Shown here: positions 63,877 to 64,000 of the stretch, piece after piece
How positions within the stretch are numbered: the first letter of the stretch is position 1
Layout: every line of letters starts with the position of its first letter
Assembly: GCA_036257565.1 (NCBI GenBank)
Contig: DATAFH010000035.1
Location: forward strand, 1 to 64,000
Source: DASSUW01 sp036257565
Lineage (GTDB): Bacteria > Actinomycetota > Thermoleophilia > Solirubrobacterales > Solirubrobacteraceae
DNA: 64,000 bases
Direction of reading: 5' to 3'
Position numbers and translations under genes: made by a program
Notes under the pieces: generated by a model
What the model was told of the DNA's origin: nothing
The model's input: the letters and a program-made list of their open reading frames with translations, nothing else
Database searches by the model: none

Positions 63877-63882
63877 AGCCTA
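63877..63882 (-). promoter_or_regulatory. -10 element of cofC, includes the cofD stop codon
   Basis: TAGGCT on the minus strand (63882 to 63877), 6 nt, then GTG 63870. Bases 63882-63880 are the TAG stop of cofD, so a promoter may sit inside the operon at the stop codon. Confidence 0.45.
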
Positions 63883-64000
63883 ACCGCGAAGGGCGCCGGC
63901 GAACCCGAGAACGTCGCGCGCGAGCCGCCGCCGGCCGGCGGCGTCGGGCATCTCGACGTCGGTGACCAGGGTGGGGACCGAGTCGGCCCGCTCGTCGGCC
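63880..64000 (-). CDS. cofD: C-terminal end of 2-phospho-L-lactate transferase (partial)
   Basis: The minus-strand frame entering from the window edge gives 39 residues to a TAG at 63880-63882. VPTLVTDVEMPDAAGRRRLARDVLGFAGAL resembles the closing helix of CofD/FbiA (family ends in VPTLVTDT-M..., a set of basic residues, then an AREVL helix). CofD/FbiA joins the activated lactate or PEP to FO, making F420-0 or its dehydro form. Order cofD-cofC-cofE on one strand fits an F420 operon. The call rests on a short C-terminal piece plus context. Confidence 0.7.
   Translation of the reverse strand, partial: ADERADSVPTLVTDVEMPDAAGRRRLARDVLGFAGALRG

Noticed and set aside
1..64000. tRNA, rRNA or tmRNA genes
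   Set aside because: No T-arm-like GGTTCGAATCC with a matching acceptor stem or rRNA signature was noticed on either strand; a covariance-model scan would be needed to be certain.

Overview
The window is very GC-rich, densely coding DNA of an actinomycete-type bacterium. Coenzyme F420 genes (single-chain fbiC, cofE, cofC, the end of cofD), a GTP-type PEP carboxykinase, a giant NAD-glutamate dehydrogenase, a korAB 2-oxoacid:ferredoxin oxidoreductase and many leaderless starts point to Actinomycetota, most likely class Thermoleophilia (Solirubrobacterales). That placement is inferred from gene content and composition only. No rRNA, tRNA, CRISPR array, prophage or replication origin was seen.

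Layout. 1-4.2 kb: loosely packed small genes (cupin end, frameshifted VOC gene, DUF6494 protein, hydrolase, TetR pair). 4.2-12 kb: FAD oxidoreductase, a three-domain peptidoglycan hydrolase with a long structured-looking leader, GNAT enzyme, FUSC-like membrane protein, Fpg-type glycosylase and a ROK regulator. 12.2-15.6 kb: two HpcH/HpaI-type CoA lyases and a MaoC hydratase. 15.7-25.6 kb: tandem repeats, a 978-residue charged repeat protein, then pckG and the glutamate dehydrogenase. 25.6-37 kb: accessory enzymes, several decayed genes and a patatin-like protein. 37-43.5 kb: meaB, ethylmalonyl-CoA mutase, ClpS and crotonyl-CoA carboxylase/reductase. 43.5-52.2 kb: CorA-like transporter, sulfotransferase, APS reductase, HtrA protease, a 16S rRNA methyltransferase remnant, a DEDDh/GIY-YIG nuclease, YgfZ and small proteins. 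52.2-64 kb: korAB, an IS481 remnant, peptidase, substrate-binding lipoprotein and the F420 genes.

Main biological reading: ccr, ecm, meaB, a MaoC mesaconyl-CoA-hydratase candidate and malyl/methylmalyl-CoA lyase candidates together make up most of an ethylmalonyl-CoA pathway, split over two loci about 22 kb apart. This would let the cell grow on acetyl-CoA without isocitrate lyase. PEP carboxykinase, glutamate dehydrogenase and KorAB connect the same C4/C5 intermediates to gluconeogenesis, nitrogen metabolism and ferredoxin.

Two features recur across the window. First, many genes start 6-8 nt after a TAnnnT -10 hexamer, which suggests widespread leaderless transcription; three divergent gene pairs have overlapping or abutting, mirror-image -10 elements. 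Second, there are many small broken genes: two apparent single-base frameshifts, a truncated hydrolase, a truncated MOSC gene, a KamB-like methyltransferase remnant and an IS481/HAD chimera. The frameshifts could also be sequencing errors.
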